From Phycisphaerae bacterium (GTDB lineage: Bacteria > Planctomycetota > Phycisphaerae > UBA1845 > UTPLA1), in contig JAKLKO010000016.1 in NCBI GenBank assembly GCA_023150615.1, positions 19,916 to 83,915 of the forward strand: a DNA stretch of 64,000 nucleotides, given 5' to 3'. Below are positions 8,625-17,061 of the stretch, one piece after another. Positions within the stretch are counted from its first letter, which is position 1, and each line of letters starts with the position of its first letter. The notes below the pieces were generated by a model that saw only the letters and a list, made by a program, of their open reading frames with translations, did not search any database and was not told the DNA's origin. The translations under genes were made by a program, and so were the position numbers.

Positions 8625-9194
8625 CTAGGCCCAGCGCTTTTTCGGACGACCCTGTTGCTCTTCCAGGCGACGCACGTGGGCGATGCAGAATCGTGCCCAC
8701 GGCTGCGCGCGAAGTCGGGCGCGGCTGATCGGACGGCGCGTCGCCTCACAGATACCGTACGTGCCGGCGTCGATACGCGCCAGCGCCGCGTCGATCTCCG
8801 CGAGGATCTGCTGCTGGTTCTGGATCAGGCCCAGCGTGAATTCCTGCTCGTAATTGTCCGTGCCGACGTCGGCCATGTGCATCGGGACCTTCGACAGGTC
8901 GCCCGATGCGTCCTGCCGGTTGCTGCCCAGCGCCTCGGCCGACATGCGACTGACGTCGCCGCCGAGTTCGCGGCGCTTCGAAATCAGTAATGCGCGGAAG
9001 GACTCCAGTTCCTCCGGCGTCAGTGGCGTCTGCGTCAACACCGGAGCGGAGCCGTCCGCGGCATCGTCCGCCTCGTCCGTCGGCGGCCCGCCCGCTTGCG
9101 GCGCCAACCGCCCGTTGCCGTTCGCCCCCGGTCGAGCGCGGCCGGGTCGATCGCGATCCTCGCGTCCGTTCGACGCGCCGTTTGGCGATTTCAC
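8625..9194 (-). CDS. DksA/TraR-family protein with degenerate zinc-finger
   Basis: 189 residues. The C-terminal 120 residues follow the DksA/TraR pattern: a coiled coil starting LTPEELESFRALLISKRREL, then ALARIDAGTYGICEATRRPI and ARFCIAHVRRLE. In classical DksA four cysteines bind zinc; here the pairs read C-E-A-T and C-I-A-H, so only one Cys of each pair remains, as in known low-cysteine DksA paralogs. The N-terminal 60 residues are a disordered, Pro/Gly/Asp-rich extension. I chose the GTG at 9194 because AAGGAG and AAGGG lie just upstream; the longer frame adds 32 Arg/Ser-rich residues. Expected role: binding RNA polymerase at the secondary channel, possibly with ppGpp. Direct targets cannot be inferred. 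Confidence 0.85.
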   Translation of the reverse strand: MKSPNGASNGREDRDRPGRARPGANGNGRLAPQAGGPPTDEADDAADGSAPVLTQTPLTPEELESFRALLISKRRELGGDVSRMSAEALGSNRQDASGDLSKVPMHMADVGTDNYEQEFTLGLIQNQQQILAEIDAALARIDAGTYGICEATRRPISRARLRAQPWARFCIAHVRRLEEQQGRPKKRWA

Positions 9195-9357
9195 GTCTTT
9201 CCCTTCTCCTTGTGATCGACCACTAGCCCGGTGCGACCCGTCGCGAGCCGATCCCCTCGCAGGGCTGGACCGGCCGGCCGGTCGAAACATGCGATGCTAC
9301 CGGGCACCGAAGCGCCTTGCAACCCGCCGCGCTGCGCCTGCGGCGGCGTGTTCGGAC

Positions 9358-9582
9358 TCAATCGTCCTCTCTCGCGTCCCGATACTCATCGAGCCAGGCC
9401 ATCTGGATCGCCTCGAGCTTCGCCTCGTTCGAGGTCTTGGGATCATCGGCGAAATCCGGCAGTGCGAGCACCCACTCCCGCAGATCGGTGAATCGAACCG
9501 TCAGCGGGTCGAGGTCCGGACGCTGCTCGTGAAGCAGGATGGCGATGTCCTGCGAGTCGGTCCACTTGAGTTTGCGGCCCAT
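9358..9582 (-). CDS. iscX: Fe-S cluster assembly accessory protein IscX
   Basis: 74 residues with a start preceded by AGGAGT. It has the complete IscX pattern: KWTDSQDIAILL, RPDLDPLTVRFTDLREWV, LPDFADDPKTSNEAKLEAI and WLDEYRD. In enterobacteria IscX is a small acidic iron-binding protein that contacts the cysteine desulfurase IscS and tunes Fe-S cluster assembly. Here it stands alone: none of iscS, iscU, hscA or fdx lies within the window. It sits between the DksA-like and DUF1015 genes on the same strand. Identity is certain from the pattern and the length. Confidence 0.93.
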   Translation of the reverse strand: MGRKLKWTDSQDIAILLHEQRPDLDPLTVRFTDLREWVLALPDFADDPKTSNEAKLEAIQMAWLDEYRDAREDD

Positions 9583-9670
9583 CGTTCGACTCCTGTGTCG
9601 ATGCGTTCGCCGGGACTGTAGCCGCCGCGCGGCCGACTGCCCACCGGTTTCCGCGCATCGCGCGGCGGAC

Positions 9671-10954
9671 TCAGTACAGCGGATTGATGACCAGCCCGGT
9701 CGCCAGCTTCGGATAAAAGTACGTTGTCTTCTGCGGCATCAGCTCGCCGGCCGAGCACACATCCCGCAGCTCGGCCATCGTGCAGGGCTGCATTACGAAG
9801 GCCGGTCCGCGCGATTGCTTCGCCTCGGCGATCGCATCGGCCAGCGGCTTGACGTAGTGGATCGTCGGGGGCGTGCCGCTGCCGAGCCGACGCGTCACGA
9901 TCTCGTCGATGACGTAGCGATGGAGGATGGCGTAGCTCAGCCGCCGCCATGCCGGCGCGCGTTGCGGTTCGATTGAAGCGAGCACGTCGGCGTCGCGCGG
10001 CTTCAGGATGGCGAAGCGCCCGGCCTCGCCGTCGAACAGTCCGATCGCCTGCGGGCCGGCCTCCGGCAGCCGCGCGGCGAACTCCCCCGCGTCGCGCGCC
10101 TCGACCGAGCGCCATTCGAAACGGTCGCGCAGCGCCTCGGCCAGCGCGTCCGTCACCCCCGGCCGATCGACCAGCACGCGGTGCGTCGGCAGGATGATCG
10201 CGCCGAGATCCTCCATCGAGACGAACACGGCCAGCACGAATTGCGCAGGTTCGTCCGCCGCCAGCGGCCCGCGCTGTGCCGCCACTTCGTTGCGGTAGTT
10301 CAGCGCCGTTCCGTAGCGGTGGTGGCCATCGGCGATGAAGACCGGCCGCGGCTGCAGTTGCATTTGGACCTGCCGGATGGCCTGCGGATCGCGGACGATC
10401 CAGAGCCGGTTCTCGACGGCCTCGGCGGTGGCGATGACGTCCGGCGATCGCGAGACGCACGCATCGAGCGTGCGACTGGTCGTGTGATCGGGATCGGGAT
10501 ACAGCCCGAAGATTGGCGAGAGATTGCAGCGCGTCGCGCGCATGAGCTTGAGCCGATCTTCTTTCGGGCCACCGAAGGTCTGCTCGTGCGGAAAGACCTT
10601 GCCCGTGCCGAATTCCTCGAGCCGAAGCCGCGCGAAGAACATCTTCCGCACGTAACGGCGTCCGCCGACGTCGAAGTGCTGGTGATAGACATACAGCGCC
10701 GGCACGTCGTCCTGAACCAGCGTGCCATCCGATCGCCACGTCTCGAACAGCCGGGCCGCCGCCTCGTACGCGCGGTCCGGACCGGCCTGCTTCGGCGGCG
10801 TGTGGGGCAAATCGATCGCAACGATGTTCCGCGGATTCGCGACGAGCAGCGCGGACTTCTCGGGCGCATCGAGGATGTCGTACGGCGGGGCGATGAGCGT
10901 GCTCTGGTCTGCCTGGGGATAGCGGATCGCGCGGAACGGGTGAATCTCGGCCAC
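9671..10954 (-). CDS. DUF1015 family protein
   Basis: 427 residues, cytoplasmic. The start is marked by HPFRAIRYP and APPYDIL, then ALYVYHQHFDVGGR, FPHEQTFGGPKEDRLKLMRA, NLSPIFGLYPD, VFIADGHHRYGTALNYRNE and the C-terminal ALRDVCSAGELMPQKTTYFYPK motif; together these are diagnostic of DUF1015. Start codon GTG with GGAGG seven bases upstream. The family is widespread in planctomycetes and anaerobes. Some members are related to SbnI/SerK-type free serine kinases, so a small-molecule kinase role is possible but unproven here. Confidence 0.88.
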   Translation of the reverse strand: MAEIHPFRAIRYPQADQSTLIAPPYDILDAPEKSALLVANPRNIVAIDLPHTPPKQAGPDRAYEAAARLFETWRSDGTLVQDDVPALYVYHQHFDVGGRRYVRKMFFARLRLEEFGTGKVFPHEQTFGGPKEDRLKLMRATRCNLSPIFGLYPDPDHTTSRTLDACVSRSPDVIATAEAVENRLWIVRDPQAIRQVQMQLQPRPVFIADGHHRYGTALNYRNEVAAQRGPLAADEPAQFVLAVFVSMEDLGAIILPTHRVLVDRPGVTDALAEALRDRFEWRSVEARDAGEFAARLPEAGPQAIGLFDGEAGRFAILKPRDADVLASIEPQRAPAWRRLSYAILHRYVIDEIVTRRLGSGTPPTIHYVKPLADAIAEAKQSRGPAFVMQPCTMAELRDVCSAGELMPQKTTYFYPKLATGLVINPLY

Positions 10955-10998
10955 GGGTTCCTCCTGCGCTCAGGCGCGGGGCGGCGCCGTCAGCGGGC

Positions 10999-12444
10999 TC
11001 ATGATCGCGCGGCGGTGTCCAGCTGTCCAGAATCGGCGGGGGCCGATGCGCCCGCCGGGGCGCGGAGCGGGAGAATGCGCATGTCGATCAGACGCGCGCG
11101 GATCTCGGTTGCAACGACGTCATGGCCGATCGGCGTCCAGTGCTGGTCGTAGCTGTAGTAGAGCTGCCGGCCGGCGGCCGTCTCGCGCCGCAGGGCGCCG
11201 GTGAGGCTGATGAACGCGACGTCGTCGCGCTCGCACCGGTCGCGGACGACATCTTCGATCGCGCCGAGGCCGTCGCGGAGCCGCGCAACGAACTCGCCGC
11301 CCGTCGGTATCGATCGCCTGGATCGCACGGCGACGAAGTCACGGACTTTGTCGATCGGCAGACGGTCGATGACCAGCGGCACGACCACGCGGGCCTTCAC
11401 GGGTGCGTACACGACGACCAGCCGCGCGCCGGCGGCGCGGCACTCCTCGCGCACGTCGGCGAGCACCTGCCGCGCGACCTGCCACGACCGCGAGGCGGCG
11501 TACTCCTCCGCGGTGATGAACAGATCGTTGAGCTGCTTGGCCGCGAAGGCGTAGTAGCGCGGCCGCTCGCCACCGCGGATCTCGATCGGCAGCCACGAGA
11601 GCCGATCTCGAAGCTCATCGGTCGGCGTCGCGTTCAGCCCGGCCATGATGCGGACGATCCCGCGCTCGAGTGCGACCAGCAGCGGCGACGAGCGGAGGAT
11701 CGTCTTGAGGCCGATCGTGGGCACCTCCGTTGCCGTCTCCGTCGCGCGAAAATCGTTGCCCTCGTAGAGCAGCAGCAGCACGACGCGCGGCCGGCATCCA
11801 AGCCCGACGGTTCGCAGCGCCGCCAGCGACCGGGCCGGGGAATAGCCCGACATGCCGAAGTTGCCTGCCGCGGCTCCCGTGAGCCGCTCCAGCCGTGCAG
11901 GCCACGTCTGGTCGTCCGAGACTCGCGAACCTTCGGTGAACGAATCGCCGAGCGCGATCAGGTCGTATTCGTCGCGGTTTTGCGGGTTTCGGAATCCAAA
12001 TCGATCGGTGGTCAGCGTGCAGCGGACGACGCCGTAGCCGGGACCCGCGTTCGGATACACAATCCCCGGCGCGGGCACGTCATCGTGCTCGGTCCGAAGC
12101 GTCAGCCCGGGCGCGCGATGGTACGCCGCCGCGTCAAGCACGTAGTTGGGCGGCATCAGCCATCGCATGACAACGTCCGCCGGAACGAATGCCAGCAAGA
12201 TCGCCGCGAAGACCAGGAGCAGCCGCAGCGCCCGTCGTCGCAGGCGCGCGGCGTCGCCGGCCGACGCGACGTAGAGCACGACCGGCGTCGCGATGAGCAG
12301 GCCGAGCAGCCAGTAGAAATGCGAGCGCGAGTAACGCCCGAGCAGGACCGGTTGCTCGCGGGCGATCAGCTCGAAGACGTTGCTCGGAACGGCCCAGGCA
12401 ACGGCCTGCGCAACCAGCAGCCCGAGCGCGATCCAGCGCGTCAT
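10999..12444 (-). CDS. Membrane-anchored SGNH/GDSL-like hydrolase, probable polysaccharide O-acyl-modifying enzyme
   Basis: About 481 residues. Three hydrophobic segments occupy roughly the first 105 residues, then a soluble domain begins. The SGNH fold is shown by DLIALGDSFTEG (block I, Ser nucleophile), NFGMSGYSPARSL (block II, Gly), LLLLYEGNDF (block III, Asn) and the C-terminal DQHWTPIGHDV (Asp-x-x-His). The DxHW arrangement resembles AlgX/AlgJ-type alginate acetylation proteins and similar planctomycete SGNH proteins. It precedes no acyltransferase in view, but two glycosyltransferase genes lie directly upstream, so a role in surface polysaccharide modification is likely. I used the ATG of MTRWIALG; the frame stays open to a GTG at 12513 and no start has a clear ribosome site. 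Confidence 0.8.
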   Translation of the reverse strand: MTRWIALGLLVAQAVAWAVPSNVFELIAREQPVLLGRYSRSHFYWLLGLLIATPVVLYVASAGDAARLRRRALRLLLVFAAILLAFVPADVVMRWLMPPNYVLDAAAYHRAPGLTLRTEHDDVPAPGIVYPNAGPGYGVVRCTLTTDRFGFRNPQNRDEYDLIALGDSFTEGSRVSDDQTWPARLERLTGAAAGNFGMSGYSPARSLAALRTVGLGCRPRVVLLLLYEGNDFRATETATEVPTIGLKTILRSSPLLVALERGIVRIMAGLNATPTDELRDRLSWLPIEIRGGERPRYYAFAAKQLNDLFITAEEYAASRSWQVARQVLADVREECRAAGARLVVVYAPVKARVVVPLVIDRLPIDKVRDFVAVRSRRSIPTGGEFVARLRDGLGAIEDVVRDRCERDDVAFISLTGALRRETAAGRQLYYSYDQHWTPIGHDVVATEIRARLIDMRILPLRAPAGASAPADSGQLDTAARS

Positions 12445-12516
12445 GTTACGGGATGTGACAGCGACGGACGGCATCGCTCGTTCAGCGGCCGGTCCAAACC
12501 GACCGCGCGGCACACC

Positions 12517-13299
12517 CTACCGACCCGTCGGCCGTTGCGGCAAGCCGCGATGCTTGAGCACGAATCTGAGGAAGCTGCGCAGGTGGTGCCACCCGTGTCG
12601 ACCGAATGGTACGGCGCTGCGCCGCTGGTGGGCATGGATGCACTCAACCTCGGGGCAATACACGACGCGCCGCCCGCGCCGCCACGTCTCCAGGCAGAGA
12701 TCGACGTCCTCGAAATAGAGAAAGTACCGCGGGTCGAAGATGCGACCGTGTTGGACGTCGCTTCGCCGGATGAACAGCGCGCCGCCGAAGCCCCAGTCCA
12801 CGTCCCGCGGCGCGGACAGGTCGACGTCTTCGTAGTGATAGCGGCGGAAGAACGCCGGTCGAATCCCCAGCGCGCGGAGCGGCGAGCGCGCGTAGATCGC
12901 CACGGGCCAGGTGTAGAACCGCCGCGCCGAAAGCTGCACGCGGCCGTCGGGGTACCGCAGTCGCGGCAGAAGCACGCCGGCTTCGGTGTGTTCGCTCAGG
13001 TACCGCCGCGCGGCCGAAAGCGCGCCGGGCGTGACGCGCAGGTCCGGATTGGCCACGAGCAGCAGGTCGCCGCGCGATTCGGCGTACGCGGCATTGATCC
13101 CGGCGGCGTAGCCGGCGTTCGCGCGGTCGATGATCCGTGCGATCGGCCGCGCACCACACGGCAGATCGATCTTCTGCTCCGGCGAGTGATTGACGATCAC
13201 GACCTCGAGCGGCTCGTCCGGCGGATGCGCGATCAGCGACTCGACCAGACCGGCCGTCTCCCCCGCGCAGCGATAGCTGACGCTCAGGACGCTGATCAT
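12517..13299 (-). CDS. Family 2 glycosyltransferase
   Basis: 260 residues. GT-A fold: N-terminal MISVLSVSYRCAGETAGLV, VVIVNHSP, the substrate segment NAGYAAGINAAYAESRGDLLLVANPDL, the metal/acceptor region LPRLRYPDGRVQLSARRF and EDVDLCLETWRRG near the C-terminus. This is the WcaA/WbbL-like rhamnosyltransferase-type subgroup, which transfers sugars to lipid-linked or O-antigen-like acceptors. The ATG overlaps the stop of the next upstream glycosyltransferase as ATGA, so the two are translationally coupled. No membrane segment. Sugar specificity cannot be read; the dTDP-sugar gene at the start of the window is about 12 kb away. Confidence 0.88.
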   Translation of the reverse strand: MISVLSVSYRCAGETAGLVESLIAHPPDEPLEVVIVNHSPEQKIDLPCGARPIARIIDRANAGYAAGINAAYAESRGDLLLVANPDLRVTPGALSAARRYLSEHTEAGVLLPRLRYPDGRVQLSARRFYTWPVAIYARSPLRALGIRPAFFRRYHYEDVDLSAPRDVDWGFGGALFIRRSDVQHGRIFDPRYFLYFEDVDLCLETWRRGRRVVYCPEVECIHAHQRRSAVPFGRHGWHHLRSFLRFVLKHRGLPQRPTGR

Positions 13300-14300
13300 G
13301 GTTCGGTCGCGCGGCCGAGCAGCCGTCGCAATCGCGGCCGCACGATGAGGTCCCACCAGTCGTGCGTCATGCGATCGTTGATTTCGGCGTCCGAGATCCG
13401 TGCGAGGGCGTGCACGATCTCGCGCTTGCGTCGAATGGCCGCGCGGCTTCGCAGCGCCGCCCACTTGCCCGCGAGAAACGCGCGCGCCCTGCCGTGGCCG
13501 ATCTCCGCCGCGAACTGCAGCAAGAGAAACGCCAGATGCGCGGCGGCGTGCTTTCGTCGCAGCGCCGGCGACAGCAGCGACCACCAGACGATTTCCGCGT
13601 TTCGCGCCGAGTGAAAGTGCATCGTCCAGCCGCGCGGATCGTACGAAGCGCTCAGGTGATGATAGCAGATCGAATCGGCCGCGAGCACGCAGCGCCATCC
13701 GGCCCAGTTCAGCCGGAAGCCGAGTTCGACGTCCTCGTAGTAGCTCACGAGCGCTTCATCGAGTCCGCCGACCTGCTCGATCGCCGCGCGGCGGTAGAAC
13801 GCCGATGCCCCGCAGGCCGAAAACGTCCGCGCGTCGATCGACCGGGCCGCATCCACCGGCCGGCCGTGCAGTCGCTTCATCGCGCCGCCGGCGACGGTGT
13901 ACGCGTCGCCCGCCGAGTCGATGCGGTGCGGCGGCTCGGCCAGGAGCACGAGCGACGCGACCGCGCCGACGTCGGACTGCTCGAACGGACGAAGCGCGGC
14001 GCTCAGCCAGTTCCGATCGACATGCGTGTCGTTGTTGAGCAGCGCGACGAACGGCGTCGTCGCGGCGGCCAGGCCCATGTTGCATGCGCCGGCGAAGCCC
14101 AGGTTCTTCGGGGTTGTAAGTAGCGTGGCGTCGGGACGTGTTTCGCGGACGAATCGCACGCTGTCGTCGGTGGATCCATCATCGACGACGATGATGCGGA
14201 AGTCGTCGCGCGACTGCGCCGCCAGCGAATCGAGCAGCCGCGGCAGGAAACGCCTGCCGTTGTAGTTCGGGATGACAACGGTGGCGGTGGACTCGGCCAT
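13296..14300 (-). CDS. Family 2 glycosyltransferase
   Basis: 334 residues from MAESTATVV. Typical GT2 blocks: VVIPNYNGRRFLPRLLDSL, IIVVDDGSTDDSVRFV, NLGFAGACNMGLAAATTPFVALLNNDTHV (nucleotide-sugar site), then SAFYRRAAIEQVGGLDEALVSYYEDVELGFRLNWAGW with the ED general-base motif. The C-terminal 80 residues are helical and Arg-rich, with ALRRKHAAAHLAFLLLQFAAEI perhaps membrane-associated. It is the first gene of an SGNH/GT/GT set that reads away from the beta-propeller lipoprotein gene. The frame is open far upstream, but that peptide is Arg/Ala-rich and lacks fold, so I start at the GT2 N-terminus. Confidence 0.88.
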   Translation of the reverse strand: MAESTATVVIPNYNGRRFLPRLLDSLAAQSRDDFRIIVVDDGSTDDSVRFVRETRPDATLLTTPKNLGFAGACNMGLAAATTPFVALLNNDTHVDRNWLSAALRPFEQSDVGAVASLVLLAEPPHRIDSAGDAYTVAGGAMKRLHGRPVDAARSIDARTFSACGASAFYRRAAIEQVGGLDEALVSYYEDVELGFRLNWAGWRCVLAADSICYHHLSASYDPRGWTMHFHSARNAEIVWWSLLSPALRRKHAAAHLAFLLLQFAAEIGHGRARAFLAGKWAALRSRAAIRRKREIVHALARISDAEINDRMTHDWWDLIVRPRLRRLLGRATEP

Positions 14301-14395
14301 CGACGGTTCGCAAGCGACGCGCGCCGCGCCGGCGCGTGAGTTCGCAGCGGCGCGGTTGTAGCACGTGGACCGTTTCGCCGTCCAGCCGCGCCGAC

Positions 14396-15835
14396 CTAGG
14401 GCGTCGACGGCTGCGTCGTCGCCGCCGGCCTGCCGGGCTCGGTCAACCAGCCATCGACCACGTCTGCGGGCCAGTCGCGGCTGATGACGCGCTGCGTCTT
14501 GCCGGACCGCACGACGATCGCAGCGCGGTGTTCGCTTCCGCCTTCCGCGCCCAGCGGAACGGCGTAGCAGACCTCGTCGCGGCCCTTCCAGACCGCAAGC
14601 AGCCGCGTCTGGCCCTTCGGATCGGGGTCCTTGACCAGCTCCGTCGACTCGCCCGTCGCCAGATCTTGCATCGTCACGCGACCCGCATTGCCGTACAGCA
14701 GCACGCGCCGCCCGTCCGGGTTGACTTCGAACAGCGGCGCGTTCTCGGAGAACTCCGCGTCGAAGTCCCGCGCGAGCAGCCGCACGACCGTCGCGCTCAT
14801 CCGCGGATCGAGGGCGAACAATCCCGCCCGCTGCGGCATGTCGCGCGGCGTCGCCGGCAGCGTCAGCTCGTACGACGAGAAGACGATCCGGCCATCGGCC
14901 AGCCAGCGCACCGCCGAGAACTGGTTGAAAAGCACGCCCGCGCGGTCCTCGCACCGCGGATCCCCGGTCAGCAGCGCGCCCGACGCGTCCGCTACCTCGG
15001 CCGTCGCCACCGCGCCGAGCAGGACCGTGCGGTCCTCGTCGCCCGGCGAGATCGGGCAGTAGATGAACGCGATCGAACGGCTGTCCGGGCTCCAGTCGTG
15101 CTCGATCGACACCCGCGACGCGACGTGCAGCGGCGCGCCGCGCCCGTCCGCCGACAGCGCGATCAGTGACAAGTTCACGTCCTTGTCCGGGCGATCGCCC
15201 CGCAGAACGGACACGAGCCGGCCGTTCGGCGCGACGTGCGGCGCGCGGAGCTGATCCAGCGACTTGAGCAGCGTCGGTCCGGCGCGGACCGAATCGCCGT
15301 CGACGTCAAAGACCTGCATCGTCCAAACGGACACGGTGAGCGACGCGAGGTCTTTCCACATCTTGTCGCCGACGTGCCGGCGCACGTCGTCGCCCATGTG
15401 ATCGCGGACGTACATCAGCGCGCCCTCCTGAATGCCGCCCGACACCGGCGGCGTGTAGCGCGGCTTGAACTGTTCCCACGGGCCGTCGTGCTTCATCGCC
15501 TGGTCATGAAGCTGCTGCGCCGCGACGAGCGTCGCCTCGCGCTCCGATTTGGACAGGATCGGCTCGATCTCCGCCCAGGACTTCGCCTCGATCCCATGCA
15601 GGCAGGCGATCCGCCGGCCGTCCGGGAACCACGCGACGGCCGCCGCGTTGGGTAGTCGGACCGGCGACAGCGTGCCGTCGGACGTGCAGAACCGCAGTCC
15701 GTCGGCGGCGACCACCGCCGCGCGAGAGCCGTCTGGCGACCAGACGATCCGCTTCTCGGGGATGCAGCCGATCAGCGCGGCGGCGCCGACGACGAACAAC
15801 GACATCCCGGCCATTCGATTGCTTCGCGATTTCAT
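14396..15835 (-). CDS. Lipoprotein with beta-propeller (PD40/TolB-like) repeats
   Basis: 479 residues. The signal peptide ends in the lipobox LIGC (Cys about 24), so the protein should be lipidated and extracytoplasmic. Repeats of the PD40/WD40-like type recur: IVWSPDGSRAAVVAADG, VAWFPDGRRIACL, PHVAPNGRLVSVLRG, HDWSPDSRSIAFI, VRWLADGRIVFSS and FEVNPDGRRVLLYG. These propellers often read conformations or bind partners. The ATG overlaps the stop of the anti-sigma gene by four bases, so it is the third gene of a sigma/anti-sigma/propeller operon. It may be a sensor or an output of that pathway (inference). Confidence 0.85.
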   Translation of the reverse strand: MKSRSNRMAGMSLFVVGAAALIGCIPEKRIVWSPDGSRAAVVAADGLRFCTSDGTLSPVRLPNAAAVAWFPDGRRIACLHGIEAKSWAEIEPILSKSEREATLVAAQQLHDQAMKHDGPWEQFKPRYTPPVSGGIQEGALMYVRDHMGDDVRRHVGDKMWKDLASLTVSVWTMQVFDVDGDSVRAGPTLLKSLDQLRAPHVAPNGRLVSVLRGDRPDKDVNLSLIALSADGRGAPLHVASRVSIEHDWSPDSRSIAFIYCPISPGDEDRTVLLGAVATAEVADASGALLTGDPRCEDRAGVLFNQFSAVRWLADGRIVFSSYELTLPATPRDMPQRAGLFALDPRMSATVVRLLARDFDAEFSENAPLFEVNPDGRRVLLYGNAGRVTMQDLATGESTELVKDPDPKGQTRLLAVWKGRDEVCYAVPLGAEGGSEHRAAIVVRSGKTQRVISRDWPADVVDGWLTEPGRPAATTQPSTP

Positions 15836-16329
15836 AGGGCACCTTTCGTTTGCGGAATTTCCAACGGGGACGTCCAGCGGATCGTCCGAGTTTCGCCAGC
15901 GCGCGAATCGCGCGGCGGATTGAGTTCATCGATGTCCACGCGCCAGATGGAGCGCGAGCCGCCATTCGCTGACGCGAAGGCGATCCGTTCGCCCGATGGC
16001 GCTTCGGCCTGGGGCATCGATCGCGTGCCGACAAGCACGCCGATCAGCAGGCACGCCGCCATCGCGACGGCTGTCCGCACGCGCACCAGCGGGATCCTGC
16101 CGGCTGACGCGATGCGCCGGCGCGGGAATGGCGCCAGTTCGACGGCCGCCGAGTCGCCAACGGTCTTGAGCGCCCGCGCGGCCGTCTGGCCGATCGATAC
16201 CAGTTGTTCGAGTTCGGCGCGTTCGGCGGGCCGTTCGCGAACGTAGGCGTCGAGCAGTTCAACCGCGTCGGGCGAGAGCTGATCGAGCGCCCGATCGAGC
16301 ATCAGCCGGCGAAGGGTCTCAGGTCTCAT
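15832..16329 (-). CDS. Probable anti-sigma factor, single-pass membrane protein
   Basis: 165 residues from MRPETLRRLM. Residues 1-60 are an acidic helical domain (LDQLSPDAVELLDAYVRERP) that would face the cytoplasm and hold the sigma factor; residues about 85-105 are one membrane helix (VAMAACLLIGVLVG); the rest is a short external tail. I do not see the HxxxCxxC zinc-binding motif of ZAS anti-sigma factors. Its start lies 11 bases inside the end of the sigma gene, with GGGAGAG upstream, a standard sigma/anti-sigma arrangement. The assignment rests on size, topology and position. Confidence 0.72.
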   Translation of the reverse strand: MRPETLRRLMLDRALDQLSPDAVELLDAYVRERPAERAELEQLVSIGQTAARALKTVGDSAAVELAPFPRRRIASAGRIPLVRVRTAVAMAACLLIGVLVGTRSMPQAEAPSGERIAFASANGGSRSIWRVDIDELNPPRDSRAGETRTIRWTSPLEIPQTKGAL

Positions 16330-16843
16330 CGTGATCTCTCCCGGCGACGCCGTTATGCGTCGCCTGCATCGTCTCGCGCAATCGCTCCATCGCATGGTGC
16401 AGCCGCGAGCGAATCGTGCTTAGCGGCAGCGACAGCACGTCGGCGATCTCCACGTAGCTCAATTCATGTCGGAGCCGAAGCTCCAGCGGCTCGCGGTAGA
16501 TCGGCGGCAACCGCTCGATCGCCTCACGCATCGCGTCGAGTCCGTCATCCCGGCGTTCGACCGGGGCGGCGACGTGCTCCGCATCGAGCGGCTCGGCCGC
16601 CCGATGCCACCAGCGCCGGTGGAACGCCGACGCCACGTGCCGCGCCACCGCAAACAGCCAGGCCCGCGGTGAGGCGCTCTCATCGAGCCGCTCGCGGAAC
16701 AGCGCCGCCTGCACAAACGTCTCGTGCAGGAGGTCCTCGGCATCGCGAGACAGGCCCGGCCGGCCCCGCAGGTAGTGCAGCAGTTCCGGTCCGTGCTGCC
16801 GGTAGAGGCCCTCAAGCTGTTCCACGGTCACCGCCACTCGCAC
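16319..16843 (-). CDS. ECF-type RNA polymerase sigma factor
   Basis: 174 residues with region 2 (LHYLRGRPGLSRDAEDLLHETFVQAALF, then ASPRAWLFAVARHVA) and region 4 (IERLPPIYREPLELRLRHEL, SYVEIADVLSLPLSTIRSRLHHAMERLRE, the helix-turn-helix). Region 2.2 DAEDLLHETFV contacts core polymerase. The start is GTG, followed closely by other in-frame GTG codons, so the exact start is uncertain. It heads an operon with the anti-sigma and propeller-lipoprotein genes and is expected to direct polymerase to a small regulon, probably including itself. A 218-base gap separates it from the kinase-like gene upstream. Confidence 0.92.
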   Translation of the reverse strand: MRVAVTVEQLEGLYRQHGPELLHYLRGRPGLSRDAEDLLHETFVQAALFRERLDESASPRAWLFAVARHVASAFHRRWWHRAAEPLDAEHVAAPVERRDDGLDAMREAIERLPPIYREPLELRLRHELSYVEIADVLSLPLSTIRSRLHHAMERLRETMQATHNGVAGRDHDET

Positions 16844-17061
16844 GCCTCAGGCCGGATCGGGCTCGAACCATCGATCCCGGTTACGGCACTGTGACGTAGC
16901 GCGAGGGGGTTGGAAAGTTGCAGAAAAATCGATCGGATGCCGGAGTCGCCATGGCGCGCAGGGCCGACGGCGCGGCGGGCCGCGACCTCCGATCGAAACC
17001 AGACCGATCCGCAAGTGGTTGAGATGGTGTGGGTTACAGGTTCCGGCCGATTGCTCCGGCG

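Noticed and set aside
16844..17061. GCAACTT and CGTC elements upstream of the ECF sigma gene as an autoregulated ECF promoter.
   Set aside because: The spacing between the elements (about 18-20 bases) is longer than the usual 15-17 for this promoter class; too weak to call.
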